Assembly: GCF_000003195.3 (NCBI RefSeq)
Contig: NC_012873.2
Coordinates: 9,323,894 to 9,387,893 of the forward strand
Length of the DNA stretch: 64,000 nucleotides
Origin: Sorghum bicolor
Taxonomy: Eukaryota > Streptophyta > Magnoliopsida > Poales > Poaceae
Direction: 5' to 3'
The notes under the pieces were generated by a model. The model saw only the letters and a program-made list of their open reading frames with translations. It ran no database searches and was not told where the DNA came from. How positions within the stretch are numbered: the first letter of the stretch is position 1; each line of letters opens with the position of its first letter. This document shows, piece after piece, positions 35,873 to 48,420 of the stretch. The translations under genes and the position numbers were made by a program.

Positions 35873-37518
35873 TGTTGACGGTCCTTAAGTATCAAATTTA
35901 ATTATCAAATAAATAAAGAAAAGGATCCAAATGAAATCAACATCTAGACTTAGGGTTTTATCTGACAGAATTCCACGAGTTTTGGTGTTTGTCTGTTTCT
36001 GCAGGGGTTATCAGGAAATACGGAAGAAAGACCCACACGTCAGGATTACATAGAGATATTAACGTGCCGCACAATTATCTTACATCTAGAAGACTCCAGA
36101 AGCCACGAGACCGAAGCGAAGGCGAAACGGGGCCTGACCCTGGGCGCCCGCCCAGGTGATCAGGGCGCCCGCCCACCTCCTGAGTCCAATCAGGACTCTG
36201 CTTCGTGGGAGATCTCCACCGACCTAAAGGATGAATCTAAACCATACAATCTATGTCGGTTTGATCCAACGGCCCATATTCACTTGAAGGGACTATAAAA
36301 CCAGACCCCCTGGCCCCTGGAGGAGGGAGCCTCTCAACCCTAATTCATTGTTCTTCAAGGGAGAAGAAGCCTCTGATCAAGATTAGAGCCACCACATCAA
36401 TTAGATATCTAGATTAGCATAGCTACATAGGATTAGAACTAGAAGGAGTCAACCTTCGATTGGTTTCCGGATCTGTCAAGAGGATTCTTGGTAATTCTCT
36501 AATTGTGCTTCTAATTGCTTTCTAATTATCTTTGTTCTTCAATATTATGAATATGACTTTGTTCTACTTCAATATATTGCTTATGACTTTGCTCTACTTG
36601 CTTATATTCAAGATTATATTGTTCTTAGTTTATCATAGTTATGTACTTGGCTTAGTTAGATTGGATCTATATACATGCTTAGGATCGTATAGCGTTTATC
36701 CATCGGATCCATGGGTAAATGATAGATATTGTGTAGGCGTGGTGCTTATACCGTATTTATCTGCGATTGTACCCAATATGCCAGATCGTGGGGTGGTTCG
36801 TGATAGTGACAGCTTCATTGATTCTTATATAGTCCCCCTCTCGTGTATTGGGCTGGCAGAGCAACATTATTATAGGGGAGTGATTGCTATATTTCTCATT
36901 TACCTTGCTAATATCACTATGCATGGGTGTAGTCTTGTCTCGCAATGATTGCGAAGTATGCTTGCACTAACTATGATATGCTAGACTATATAGTTGAGAA
37001 TAACTTAGGGAATATTCTTGTAGTTCGTTCTAATACCATGCTAATGACTTTCTAGAGTATCTAATTGAGGTGCTTATCATATTTATTATGTGGCTAGATC
37101 AGATTAGTTATCTTTGTCACTAATTCATTATTTCATATATCTTTTATGTGACACTTATCCCTGTATGAAGAGTTAGATATAATGTTCTCAATTATACATG
37201 CAATGATAGATGCTCAATCTCATATTCTATTCTGTAATCAATATTGATGATTGCTAATCCCTTCCCAGTGGTAAAAATATAAATAACGATACCTGGAATA
37301 CTTCCCGGTTAAAATGCTACATCGGTATTAATCTGTGCGCTTGCAGATCCCATTCATTATTTATTTAGAAGAGCAATTGCATATTTCAATACCGTGTCTC
37401 TTATATCATGCTGGGGATGACAACTTGGCTTAAGTGGTGTGAGGGATAGGTTTGGCATTTTTGGCACCGTTACTAGATTTAGAGAACTTAGTCTACTTTT
37501 GGTAATGATGTTAAGAAT
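35873..37518 (+). repeat. 3' LTR of Athila-like element, copy 2 (last 8 nt missing)
   Basis: Same length and same truncated end as 20092-21737, including the extra 21-bp segment. One substitution lies near 36769 (GTACCCAAT, against GTATCCAAT in copy 1). Confidence 0.85.
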
Positions 37519-38966
37519 TTGGAGAAGTCGCGGGAGTGTTTTCTCTCTGAGAAACACTCACCGGACGCTGAGTGCGGAGGCACCGGACGCTGGCCTCAGT
37601 GTCCGGTGTGCTTGACCCTGCTAGGGTTAAGCACCGGACGCACTCTGAGAGCGTCCGGTGTGAGGGCGTTTTGCGACCCTCTCTGCGCATGGGTCCGGTG
37701 TGCTTGACCCTGCTAGGGTTAAGCACCGGACCCACTCTGAGAGCGTCCGGTGGTTAGCGTCCGGTGTGAGGGCGTTTTGCGACCCTCTCTGCGCATGGGT
37801 CCGGTGAGCACCGGACGCTACCGGTGCTTAGCGTCCGGTGACCCTGCAAGTTTGCAACCCTCTCTGCGCATGGGTCCGGTGTGCACCGAACGCGTCCGGT
37901 GTGAACCTACAGAGCGTCCGGTGGTGCGCAGGTGACCGTTAGAATCTGACACGCGGGATTCAAGTAGGACACGTGGCCTACCCCTGAGCACCGGACGCTG
38001 AGGGTCGAGCGTCCGGTGACCACTTAGTAGCGTCCGGTGCCCCCGATTTCAGCCCAGTGAAAACAACCAACGGCTAGTTTCTTTGAGGGGCTTATAAATA
38101 GAAGGTGGCCGGCTTTGGGAGGCTCTCTCTTGCACTTTTGAATACTTGAGGCATACTTTGAGCTAAAGAACACTCCCTCCACTCATCTCCTTGCTTGATT
38201 GCTCATCCTAATGAGATTGAGTGAGATTCAAGTGCATTGCTTTGAGAGTTGCATTTAGTGGCACTTGATTCTTGAGTTTGCTGCGGATTTCTTGTTACTC
38301 TTGGGTGTTTCCCGACGCCCTAGACGGCTTGGAGCAGCGGTGGTGTCGAGCTCGTGATTAGAGATTGTTTCGAGCCTCACCAAGTGACTTGTGAGGGGTA
38401 CTTGAGCCTTCCCCGCGGAAGATCGCAATTGGCTACTCTAGTGGATTGTTCGTGGCTTGGAGGATCCCCATCTTGTGAGTGGATGTGCGGCACCCGCTGA
38501 GGGTTTGGCTTTGGATTGCCAATTAGCTCGTGATCCATCAAGTGGGTGTATCGCCACAACGAGGACTAGCTTGCCGGGAAGCAAGTGAACCTCGGTAAAA
38601 AATCTTGTGTCATCTCTTGCCGAAGATTCTCTTGTGATTGTGAGTGATTGGTTGGATATATCTCTACTCTACAACGTTGGTATAACAATCACTCTTCACT
38701 CATTTACTTACTTGTTTACCTTGCTAGTTGTTTAGCTTGTTTAGTTTAGTCTTCTTGTTTAGGAGTGTAGTAAGCTTCTAGTTGTGCTTTCTTGTTGTAA
38801 CTAGTGTTTAGCTTTCTTGCTAGACTTGTGTAGGTGGCTTGCATAGCTTAGTTGTGCTAGTGCTAGAATAGCTTCGCCTTTTGTTTTACTAATCAACTTG
38901 TCTAGTTGAAGTTTGTAGAAAATTTAAATAGGCTATTCATCCCCCTGTAGCCATTTGGACCTTTCA
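37516..38966 (+). mobile_element. LTR X, 5'-truncated, copy 3
   Basis: Equivalent to X 5951-7401 with one private base near 38940 (TTCATCCCC). It ends GGACCTTTCA before GAGGGGCC. Confidence 0.85.
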
Positions 38967-41900
38967 GAGGGGCCGCTCGTGGTGGAGGAGAGGAGGGTGC
39001 TCGTCGGAGGGGAGGGGGTGCGACGCGAAGCGGAGGAGCTATGGTTCGTACACGGCGCTAGGAGAAAACGATCAGATGGGGGCCATAGGATGAGCCCCCA
39101 TTCTCCTACGAGAATGGGGTCTAGAAGGTGAATTTAGGTGCCCACCCTAAATTGGGGGTTCTTGATTTGGGGCCTGATGGAGTGCGTTTTTTTACCATAG
39201 CTCCATATTTAGCTTTGAGAGGCTTAAATAGAGGCTCTGCTGGAGTTACTCGCACACTATATGGGAAGCATATGATTACTCTCTCCATCTATGAATAAAT
39301 ATATATCTATATGGGAAGCATATGATTACTCTCTCCATCTATGAATAAATATATATCTTTTTTTTTGAGAAGTTAAACTTTTTAAAATTTAACTAAAAAT
39401 ATATTAAATAATATTAATATATGAAAGTATATTTAATGCTCCATCTAATAATACATATTACATATGATAAATATTGTAAATATATATATATATAATTAAA
39501 CTTTAAAAAATTTGAGTCATAAAAAAAACGAGACATGTATTTATGTGTGAACGACACGAGCAGGCACTTAGAATACAATACTACACTAGTAGGAGGAGCA
39601 CAAGCACGGCAGCTGAGATAGCAATTAGGGGATGTTTGGTTTGAGATGTTAAAATTTAACATATACTATAACAGTTTCGTCTTATTTGAAAATTAGTATT
39701 TAATTATGGACTAACTAGATTTAAAAGATTCATCTCTTAAATTACTCTCTATCTATACTTTTAGTTTTATAAATAATCTATATATAATACTCTATACATA
39801 TGTTCAAACATTTAATACGGCGGACATTGAACTTCGGATCGAGTCGGCACTCTGTCATCGTCCCATCAAACATGATACCTGCTCCGTCGCTGCGAGTCTT
39901 GTTTCCATCCAAAAATCCTTTTAAATTTAAATATTATCGTATTTTTATTTATATTTAATAATTATTATTTAATTATAAATTAATCCGACGTAAAAGAATT
40001 ATCTCGATTGTGATAAGGATGATAATCAGATGGTTTAGGAGGGCCTGCAGCGATTGCGGCGGCTACACCAGGTCTAAGACGGGGGGCGTCAAGATTGGCA
40101 GCGACGGTAATAGTGGGGGCAGATTGGAAAAAAGGGCAGCCACAGTAGACACGGTGGCCGGAAAAAAATTCCATAACACTGTAGTTCTTTCATTTATTTA
40201 TGGTAATTATTATCTAATCATAGACTAATTAGTTTTTGTTTTTATTTATATTTAATACTTCATGCATGTGTCGTAAGATTCGATGTGACCGAAAATTTAA
40301 AATTTTTAGCAAATTTTTTTAGAACTAAACAGGGCCTAACTAGGCTCAAAAGACTCATCTCGTAAATTACAGATAAACTTTATAATTAGTTATTTTTTTT
40401 ATCTATGATCTTGTTTAGTTCCAGAAAAGTATCTAAAAAATTTCAAGATTTTTTGTCACATCGAATCTTATGGCGCATGCATAAACTATTAACTATACAT
40501 AAAAAATAACTAATTATACAGTTTATCTGTAATTTATGAGACGAAATCTTTTGAACTTAGTTAGTCCATAATTGAACAGTATTTGTCAAATAAAAATGAA
40601 AGTGCTATAGTAGCCAAAGCCAAAAAATTTTCTCAACTAAATAAGGCCTATATTTAATATTCTATGTATGTGCTGTAAAATTCGATGTGACGGAGAATCT
40701 GAGAAATTTTGTAAAATTTTTTAAATCTAAACAAGGCTGATTTGTGAATGTCGGTTCTTAATCGATCGTCCGTGCCGTTCCTTGTTGTGCCACGCTTTTC
40801 GTAGCAAAAACAACGGGTCACTTGCAGCAACATGATTGGCCGGTGCTCCTAATGTTGCTAATCCAAACCAACCACAGTCCAGATGCAGATTACTTTGGTT
40901 AAGGCCTTGTTTAGATACACCCAAAAATTCAAAACTTTACAAGATTCTCCATCACATCGAATCTTGCGGCACTTACATAGAACATTAAATATAGATAAAA
41001 AGATAACTAATTGCACAGTTTACCTGTAAATCACGATATGAATCTCTTAAGCCTAGTTACTCTATAATTGGACAATGTTTGTTAAATAAAAACGAAAATA
41101 ATACAGTGTTAAAATCCAAAAAGTTTTTGGATCTAAACAAAGCCTAAGAAAACACAACCACAAACTGTAGTAGATAGAAGTGTGTGCTCCATAAACCTTG
41201 CATATCGTTTTCTTAAAGAAAAAATATTATCGTTTCGTGACTACTAGTACGGCTAACAATAGTAGCCCCAACGTATTAGGTCTGTCGGAAGTCGAGTCGG
41301 AAGTCGGGTCGAAACTTCCGACAAACGTCGGAACTTCCGATGTTTGTCAGAATTCCCGACGTGTATCGGAACTTCCAACTCGGGTCGAAGCTTTCAACAG
41401 CAAAGCATCTTCTCGAGGCATAACTTCTTTATCTGGACCCCGAATTAGACGTTTCATATATGTTTTTTGATCGTCTCGATGAGAGGAACGCAATGGTGAA
41501 GTCCGTTTCACATTTTGACAACTTCACAAAAATGGATAATTTTGGTTGTCAACACATAGTATACTCATTATAAATTTTAGTATTTTTCTCTATAATTTTA
41601 GTCAAACTTGAAAATATTTTAACTCTCCAAAATTTTTAAAATGAATTACAATTTGGAATGGAGAAAGTGGCACCTGCTGTGAGCTGCGCAACATGTCACG
41701 GTCAAATGACGTTACTACATAACAGGTAGAGTAATTGAAAGGGAAAGGCCGGTGACGCTACGGTCTTGAAATAGTAGGCCGCCGCACCTGCCGCCACGCG
41801 TGCCCGCTGTTGATGCAGACATGCATGCGCAAGGCACTAGCCCGTCGTTCTCACATCTCAGCGCGATCATATAGCGATTTGCCACATTTGCAGAACTAGT

Positions 41901-43453
41901 AGTAGATTAGCTATATTTAAGAGATTGCATGGTCCTCATCAGCGCCGGCAGCACATGAAACGTGTATCTTCCTTCATCAGTTGCTCGAAATGGTTTTGCT
42001 TAATTATTAATTAAGTCGTGCTGACGTGATATGGTTCCATGAAACTACAGATTAGAGGATACGGTTTGCTCGACAAAAGAGGTTAAAAAGAATGGTCGTG
42101 ACACTGACCGCTGTAATAAAACCTGGATTCGCGTGGCCTTGTTTATTTCACTCAAAAACTAACAAAATTTCAAGATTCCCGGTCACATCAAATCTTACGG
42201 TATTTATATGGAACATTAAATATAGTCGAAAACAAAAACTAATTACACAATTTGTCTATAAATCGTGAGATGAATCTTTTGAGCCTAGTTAGTCCATAAT
42301 TAGACAATAGTTACCAAATAAAAACGAAATACTACAGTACCTAAAACTAAAAAATTTTTGGAACTAATACCTTGTTTAGTTCAGAAATTTTTTTGTTTTG
42401 GCTACCGTAGCATTTTCATTTGTATTTGATAAATTTTATCTAATCATAAACTAGTTAGGCTCAAAAGATTTGTTTCGTAATTACAGGCAAACTATGCAAT
42501 TAAATTTTGTTTTTATTTATATCTAATGCTTTATATATGTGTTTAAAGATTCGATGTGATGGAAAATCTTAAAAAAATTCGAAAATTTTGAGAACTCAAC
42601 AAGGCCTTTAGATGTAGTACTCCTGTCCTGCAAATAAATGCATTCTTTGACTGTTATGATTCATGTTTGATCATTTGTCTTATTTAAAATTTTATACAAA
42701 TAATAAAATAAATAAATCTTTATAAAAATAAGTCATGAAAAGTAAATAATATTTATTATTTTTTTAATAAAACAAACTGTCAAACATAAATTATAAATGT
42801 TAAAGAAATACGATTATTTGTGAGACGGAGGGATTACGCAGGAAGGCGCTGCCGCAAACGCAACAGGGAGATGCATGATGGATAGACATGACCACAAGTC
42901 CCGGTCCCAACAACCTGCCGCGGCCCGCGGCTGGGGGGCATCCAGCGCGCGCCGCGTGCCGTCGAGAACCGGAGGCTGGCTTGGCCCCACCAGCTCCACG
43001 GCAAACAGTGCCATGGCCCATGGAGAGCTAGCGGTGGGCAGTGAAGGGCTCACGACTTGTCCGCACGCACCGCAGGTCACCTTTCATTTCGCTTTCAACG
43101 AGTCCAAAGCGTTGTGACCCCGGCCCCGAGGCTCGGCTGCGTCCGTGAGCTGTGTAACTTGCCATGTTTACGTAGTCTAAGTTTACAGTCCGGTCAACAT
43201 AACATTTAAAGCAATCATAGCTAGACTCTCTAGAAACGAGATCTTTTTTGGTTTCTTCGTGGCCATGCTCGTTGCGGCACTCACGCGGCTCGCCGCAGCC
43301 CACAGCACCGATAGAATCACCTCCGCCCCTTTCTTATACCCCGTGTGTACCTCGGCTCCGTCGCTCTTCCACGACGACGATGGCGGCGTCACGCTCCCCG
43401 TCCTCCACGCATAGCTCTCCGTCGAAGGCGGGTAGGACTTCGGTGGCGATGGG
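38967..43453. other. MITE-rich flank, copy 3
   Basis: Third copy of 7402-11887, with one extra T near 40394. It shares bases with copy 2 against copy 1 (for example TCAAGATTGG near 40089). It contains the Tourist-like element at 40903-41144 and the Stowaway-like element near 42620-42834. Confidence 0.75.
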
Positions 43454-43700
43454 GTTGGCGCATGCGGCGGCAGAGCGGTGGGCAGCGAGTCTTCGCCCCT
43501 CCACCCGGTCACCACGCTCGACCCTCCTCCTTCCTCATTCCCCCGCACCGCTGCCGTCGCCGTGCCCGCAGGTGCCCTACCCCGACGTGCTTTCCTCGCT
43601 CCTGCAGATGGCCGCTGTGGAGTAAGTCACCCGCTGCTGCCATGGCTGGGAGCTCGGCGGCGGCCATGGCCGCAGTGGAGTAGGACAGGTGCTCGAAATG
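43230..43700 (+). other. GC-rich gene-like remnant, unbroken only here
   Basis: A short frame from the ATG at 43265 starts with a hydrophobic stretch (MLVAALTRLAAA) that could be a signal peptide. It ends after about 50 codons at a TAG in CACGCATAGC. Further GC-rich frames follow to 43685. Copies 1 and 2 lose everything after 11887/27671, so the array junction falls inside this block. No domain is recognised; it may be a decayed gene. Confidence 0.3.
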
Positions 43701-43876
43701 CCGATGAGGATAGAATGTTGACCATGTGGTGGTAAGCCGACCAAATGTGAGTGTAGAGTAACCATATTCCCAGTTGGGCTGAAGGCAAATACAATCTTAT
43801 TGGAGCCGGCCTGTTTCGTACATGGATACAAACATGAGTAGTTGTACCACTTGAACCAGGCTTTGCCAGACCTAGG

Positions 43877-43950
43877 CCAGTTGAGAAGGTCAGGCCAGCT
43901 AGGACCAGTTGAGAAGGTCAGGCCAGCTAGGACCAGTTGAGAAGGTCAGG
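43877..43950. repeat. 28-bp tandem repeat (about 2.6 copies)
   Basis: Unit CCAGTTGAGAAGGTCAGGCC plus AGCTAGGA occurs at 43877-43904, 43905-43932 and as a partial third copy to 43950. Confidence 0.85.
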
Positions 43951-43977
43951 CAGATACAGGGTCGTAAACGTGCCCTG

Positions 43978-44221
43978 GGTCTTATTTACTTGCAAAAATT
44001 TTTTGCAAAATGTGAACAGTACGACTTTTGTTTATATTTAACAAGTATTATCAAATTATAGCTTAACTAGGCTCAAAAGATTTGTCTCGCAAATTACATA
44101 TAAACTGTGTAATTAGTTATCTTTTTTATCTATATTTAATGCTCTATGCATGTGCCACAAGATTCGATGTGATAGAAAATCTAAAACATTTTAGAAAATA
44201 TTTGGGAAAGTAAACAACGCC
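43978..44221. mobile_element. Tourist-like MITE with CTG target duplication
   Basis: The 244-bp element starts GGTCTTATTTAC and ends GTAAACAACGCC. CTG lies on both sides (43975-43977 and 44222-44224). The interior matches the family (GGCTCAAAAGATTTGTCTCG, AAGATTCGATGTGATAG). Confidence 0.8.
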
Positions 44222-44473
44222 CTGGTAGAACGAGGCATTGGACGTGGAAGCAGCATGCAGCAGCTGTGCGTGAACATATCCTCCAGGCAGTGCGTTGGCA
44301 GCGTCTCCGGTCGTTCCCTGCTTTGCCGGCCACAGCAAGTGACCGTCCCTATCCTCTCTCGCTAGTCGTTGTGCTATGCTACTGGCGCCCCGGCTTTGAT
44401 GGTGGTCACAGGAAAAAAAAAAAGAACAAGTCAACAGCTAGCCATCATCCAGCAACAAGTCTCTGCGCAGTAA

Positions 44474-44640
44474 GACCTTGTTTAGTTCCGAAAACAAAAG
44501 TTTTTAAATACTACTAATATATTTGTAACTATAGTAATTAATATCTAATTATAAATTAAAAAATTCATCTCACATACTACTTGTAAAACTATATAATTAA
44601 TTATTTTTTAATATATATTTAATGCCATACGTGGGTGTCC
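44474..44640. mobile_element. truncated Tourist-like MITE
   Basis: Starts GACCTTGTTTAGTTCC after TAA (44471-44473) and keeps AATTAATTATT and TATATTTAATGCC motifs. The right terminus is missing. Confidence 0.6.
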
Positions 44641-45288
44641 CCAGATAGTACGTGGACAATTTTTTTTTAGATGGAAACTCAACGGACCTAACACGTGCTG
44701 GCGTGCCTGCGTCTGCGTGGCACGTACGGAGGACTCACACAAACACAAAAGAAGAAGGAGCGGTAGGAGCAGCAGCTGTGACATCAAGACCGACCACTGA
44801 CCTGCCGGTAGCGCAGCGGGTCTGCCCCGCCTGCGCGGAGGAGGACGTGTGCGCACGGGAGAGGAGGGCACTCACTGCGTATACCTGCATGCTGCCACGG
44901 GCGCGGGTGCCCAGGCACGCGTGGCGCGCCCAGGTAGGCAGGCAGGCCAGGGCGCCAGGCTCCGCGACCGCCATGGCACTGCCACCGTGCGCGGCCAAGG
45001 GAGGCCGAGCCAACCGCCGCGGGCCGCGTCGCGCTAACCGCCTGGGTCCGGGCCGACGTGGAGAGCGCGCCGCGAAAACGGTGGGGCGGTGGCTCCGCTG
45101 ATGAGGCGGAGGGAAAGGGACGAGGACGAATGGGCAACTCGATCACGACTGCCCCGTTCGCGCGGAGGCGGCGGTAGGGTAGCAGCATCCATGTAGTACT
45201 CCCAGACTGGTGGAGGCCGGTGGATGACGGATTTTGACACGTGCATTGTGCACCAAGGAAAGCAAGTGCCACAGCGTCTCAAATCTTA
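44641..45288. other. GC-rich intergenic block
   Basis: Open frames on both strands are by-products of high GC. None shows a domain or a plausible plant splice model. Confidence 0.4.
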
Positions 45289-45500
45289 GGACTTGTTTAG
45301 TTCACACCGAAAATCAAAAAGTTTTTAAGATTTTCCATCACATCAAATCTTTTGGCACATACATAAAGTATTAAATATAGACAAAAATAAAAACTAATTA
45401 CACAGTTTACCTGTAAATCGCGAGATGAATCTTTTAATTCTAGTTAGTCTATAATTGGACAATATTTACCACAAACAAACGAAAAGTGCTACAACAAGGC
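45289..45500. mobile_element. Tourist-like MITE with TTA target duplication
   Basis: The 212-bp element starts GGACTTGTTTAGTTC and ends ACAACAAGGC, with TTA at 45286-45288 and 45501-45503. The right end looks internally deleted compared with full-length members. Confidence 0.75.
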
Positions 45501-45576
45501 TTACTATAACGGGTCCGAGAAAGTACAGTATATGGCGAATTTTCACCGACACCGGTTAAGCTTCAATTCTTAGCAA

Positions 45577-45819
45577 GGCCTTGTTTAGTTCATCCAAAAA
45601 CCAAAAAGTTTTCAAGATTATCTGTCACATCGAATCTTTCAACACATGCATAAAACATTAAATATAGACGAAAATAAAAACTAATTACGCAGTTTACTTG
45701 TAAATCACGAGACGAATCTTTTTGATCCTAGTTAGTCTATAATTAGACAATATTTGCCATAAACAAACGAAAGTGCTACAATAGCGAAATCCAAAATCTT
45801 TTCGCATCTAAACAAGACC
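45577..45819. mobile_element. Tourist-like MITE with CAA target duplication
   Basis: The 243-bp, full-length-looking element starts GGCCTTGTTTAGTTC and ends ATCTAAACAAGACC. CAA flanks it at 45574-45576 and 45820-45822. Confidence 0.85.
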
Positions 45820-46160
45820 CAAGTTTCAGACAGATTAGTATAGCTACCAAATGACTATATTATCTTTAATTAATTTGAGTTCTACCATTAAATTACACAG
45901 TAATCACCTAGGAATCGAAGCTTTCAGGAACGGAGGGAGCTTTCAGGAACGGAGGGAGTAGGCAACTGTAAAAAAAAAAAAGAATGGCGCCGATGACCCG
46001 CACGACGGATGGTTTTACAGGAGGAGTATTATAATTTACCCGAATCGAGTTTCACAAAAAAGTTTCCAACGAATTATTGAGATCACCTTGCTACAAAATT
46101 AAAAAAAAAGAAGTAGTAGTATTGATTCATGATATCGCCTAGTTTGTCCTTGCGTTTTAA

Positions 46161-46345
46161 GGCTTTATTTAGTTCGCAAAAAATTTTAAAATTTTCTGTC
46201 ACATTAAATTTTTAGTCGTATGTATAGAATATTAAATATAAACAAAAATAAAAATTAATTGTATAGTTTATCTATAATTTATGAGATGAATTTTTGAACA
46301 TAGTTACTCAGACAATATTTATCAAATAAAAACGTAAGTGTTAAT
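46161..46345. mobile_element. truncated Tourist-like MITE
   Basis: Starts GGCTTTATTTAGTTCGC after TAA. The interior is decayed, and the right terminus is lost near 46345, about 630 bp upstream of the HSF start codon. Confidence 0.6.
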
Positions 46346-46972
46346 CCGGTTTTATTTTTCTTCTCTGCCGCCGTACAGTATCTCCTGCGGTCCGGGGCAA
46401 GACCGAAAGCCGTGTCCCAATGCCCGCGCGCCAGCAACAACAGGATCCACCCATTCGCCCGCCACGGAGAAAAAAAAAAAAACAGACAGCACGCGCAAAT
46501 GGGCCCCGCGGCACCGTGCGGCCGTCGGCCGACGACTCTTTTTGAAGCTCGGCGAGCGGTCCGCGGGCTCCACGGAACTTGTGGCTGCAGAGTGCGCCAC
46601 GGAAGGCTCCAGTCCTGGGACACGCGTCCGGCCTGACTTGGCACCTGTCCCTCTCGCCCTCCTGACGAGAGCACCCACCCCTCCACCACAACTAGTATAT
46701 GATGCCGCTCGTCACCCTACTCAGTCCTCACCCTTACCATCTCGGGCTCCGGCACACTCGCCTCCCACTTTCCCTTTCCGCGCCCACCACCATTGCCACA
46801 AATAGCAACCACCACATAGCCTATCCTAGCCTAGCTAGCAACCACCGTCGGCGAGAGTACTACTACTAGTATATATACACGCGCACACACCCGCAAGCTG
46901 CTGGGATCAGCGCGGCAGTGCGCGCGTGACGGCCGGCACGGCAGTCTGTGTGTGTGCAGCAGGGAATTAGTA
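46346..46972 (+). promoter_or_regulatory. promoter and 5'UTR of the class C HSF gene
   Basis: GC-rich upstream region with a TATA-like TATATATA at 46870-46877, about 95 bp before the ATG. It is followed by a CA/GC-rich leader. No perfect triple nGAAn heat-shock element could be assigned by eye. GC-driven antisense frames here are not genes. Confidence 0.45.
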
Positions 46973-47886
46973 ATGGACAGTCGATCCATGGCGACCAGCC
47001 GCGCCGGCGTGGACGCGGCCGGCGGTGTGGCGCCGTTCGTGGCCAAGACGTACCGCATGGTGGACGACCCGGCCACCGACGCCGTCGTCGCGTGGGGCAG
47101 GGACAGCAACAGCTTCGTCGTCGCCGACCCTTTCGTCTTCTCGCAGACGCTCCTGCCCGCGCACTTCAAGCACTCCAACTTCTCCAGCTTCGTCCGCCAG
47201 CTCAACACCTACGTGCGTGCGCGCGCCTGCTCTTGTCAAGTGGTTTTTTCTATCTTCTTCATCGGTGAAGTGAACCTGACCGGGATCGACGACGACGACC
47301 ATAACTCGTTCTCTGCATGCAGGGCTTCCGGAAGGTGGATCCGGACCGGTGGGAGTTCGCGCACGTGTCGTTCCTGCGCGGGCAGACGCACCTCCTGAGC
47401 CAGATCGTCCGCCGGAGCAGCGGCGGCGGCAACGGCGGCAAGCGCAATAAGGACGACGGCGGCGGCGGCGGCGGCGTGGACGAGGACGACGCGGCGGTGG
47501 CCATGGAGGTGGTCCGGCTGAGGCGGGAGCAGCGAGCGATCGAGGAGCAGGTGGCCGCGATGTGGCGCCGCGTGCAGGAGACGGAGCGGCGGCCCAAGCA
47601 GATGCTCGCGTTCCTCGTCAAGGTCGCGGGCGACCCGCAGGTGCTGCGCCGCCTCGTCTCCGGCGCCACCGCCGCCGGGACCGACGACGCCGCCGCCGCC
47701 ACGGAGCCGCAGGACGCCGCCAACGTCAAGAGGGCGCGGCTGCTTCTGGACGCCGGCGGCGGCGGTAGCGACGGCGCCGTCGACTTCAGCGGGTTCTGTA
47801 GCACCGGAGACGAAGCAGACGTTGGGTTCACCGATTACCTGCTGCAGCCACCGCCGTACGTGTTCCCCGTCAACAGCGGCTACTGA
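46973..47886 (+). CDS. HSFC2: class C heat-stress transcription factor (HSFC2-type)
   Basis: Two exons, 46973-47212 and 47323-47886, encode 267 residues. The DNA-binding domain (about 17-112) is canonical: [57 protein letters not shown]. The 110-bp intron (GTGCGT...TGCAG) sits between NTY and GFRK, the conserved position of plant HSF introns. The oligomerisation region HR-A/B lies at about 140-181 ([28 protein letters not shown] core). It lacks the extended HR-A/B insertion of class A/C longer types, and no AHA activator motif is seen. A basic KRARLLL (about 216-222) is a likely nuclear signal. Class C proteins bind heat-shock elements in the nucleus but lack the class A activator. The subclass is judged from the DBD wording and is less certain than the class. 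ATG 46973 is used; ATG 46988 also has a good context. Confidence 0.9.
47213..47322 (+). other. intron of the class C HSF gene
   Basis: GT (47213) to AG (47322). Splicing restores the uninterrupted DNA-binding domain across residue 80. Confidence 0.9.
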
Positions 47887-48420
47887 TGGCGGAGCGGTGG
47901 TCGCTTGTCGTCGTGTGCGTGCTTCGTCGTCGTTAGTTGCCCCTCATCACCAACTGCTTGCGCTGGACGTGGCAACGGCGGGCGGAGGCCTAGCCTTCTG
48001 ACCGGCCGAGGGGCTGGTTGCCTGGTGGCACAGCAAGCCGCCGATGGCGTCCGTGCGTGCCTTGTGACTCGTGGGCGCCGCCGCCGGCGGGGAGCCCCAC
48101 GTGCGTGTCCAGGCACGCGTGCGAGGCGGAATAATTAGGAGGTGGTGGTACAAAAGTGTAAAGCCTTTGGTTTAGGAGGTGCTTGTTTTCCGTTTCCCTT
48201 TCTTCCCCTGTGTGATGTGAATACTACGGAGTACCAAACACAGCAGCAGCAATGCTTTGGGTTTTAAAGAAATGCTTTCGACTCCCACCACAGATTTCAC
48301 TGCAAATCATGATGCTTCACAACACATTAAGGGGTGTTTAGTTTCTCATATAATACAGAATGCTAAAACGCTCGAATACAAAATGACAACTCCTCTCTCC
48401 GTCGCACAAATAAATAACTA
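47887..48420 (+). other. 3'UTR of the HSF gene and adjoining DNA
   Basis: GC-rich to about 48140, then AT-rich with TTTGGTTTAGG and TGTGATGTGAATAC, typical of a plant 3'UTR. A fragment AAGGGGTGTTTAGTTTCTC near 48329 is a MITE terminus remnant. Confidence 0.4.

Larger units (their letters stand above)
21735..37515 (+). repeat. tandem unit copy 2 (15781 bp)
   Basis: Nearly identical to copy 1. The 3-bp length difference is explained by a (TA)n tract about 2 bp shorter near 34324 and a 1-bp loss near 34722. The start is the AAT shared by the Athila 3' LTR and LTR X. Confidence 0.9.
29265..37518 (+). mobile_element. non-autonomous Athila-like Gypsy element, copy 2
   Basis: Same layout as copy 1: 5' LTR 29265-30894, primer site 30903-30920, broken gag-protease frame, non-coding interior, polypurine tract 35852-35871, and 3' LTR 35873-37518 ending at the same AAT fusion. 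It arose by duplication of the unit, not by a second insertion, because both junctions are identical. Confidence 0.85.
37516..43453 (+). repeat. tandem unit copy 3 (partial, 5938 bp)
   Basis: Matches 5951-11887 with one extra T in a T-run near 40394. It then runs on into unique DNA at 43454, where copies 1 and 2 switch to LTR X'. This copy therefore shows the unbroken flank. Confidence 0.9.

Noticed and set aside
29265..37518. independent second insertion of the Athila-like element
   Set aside because: Both its flanks and its truncated 3' end are identical to copy 1, so it came by segmental duplication.
44784..45272. 162-residue minus-strand frame
   Set aside because: Arg/Pro/Ala-rich with no domain, and overlapped by several equally open frames on both strands.
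46279..46689. overlapping GC-rich frames upstream of the HSF gene
   Set aside because: Three overlapping frames on the minus strand and two on the plus strand are mutually exclusive products of GC bias; the region is the HSF promoter.
47259..47831. 190-residue minus-strand frame
   Set aside because: Antisense shadow of the class C HSF second exon and its intron.
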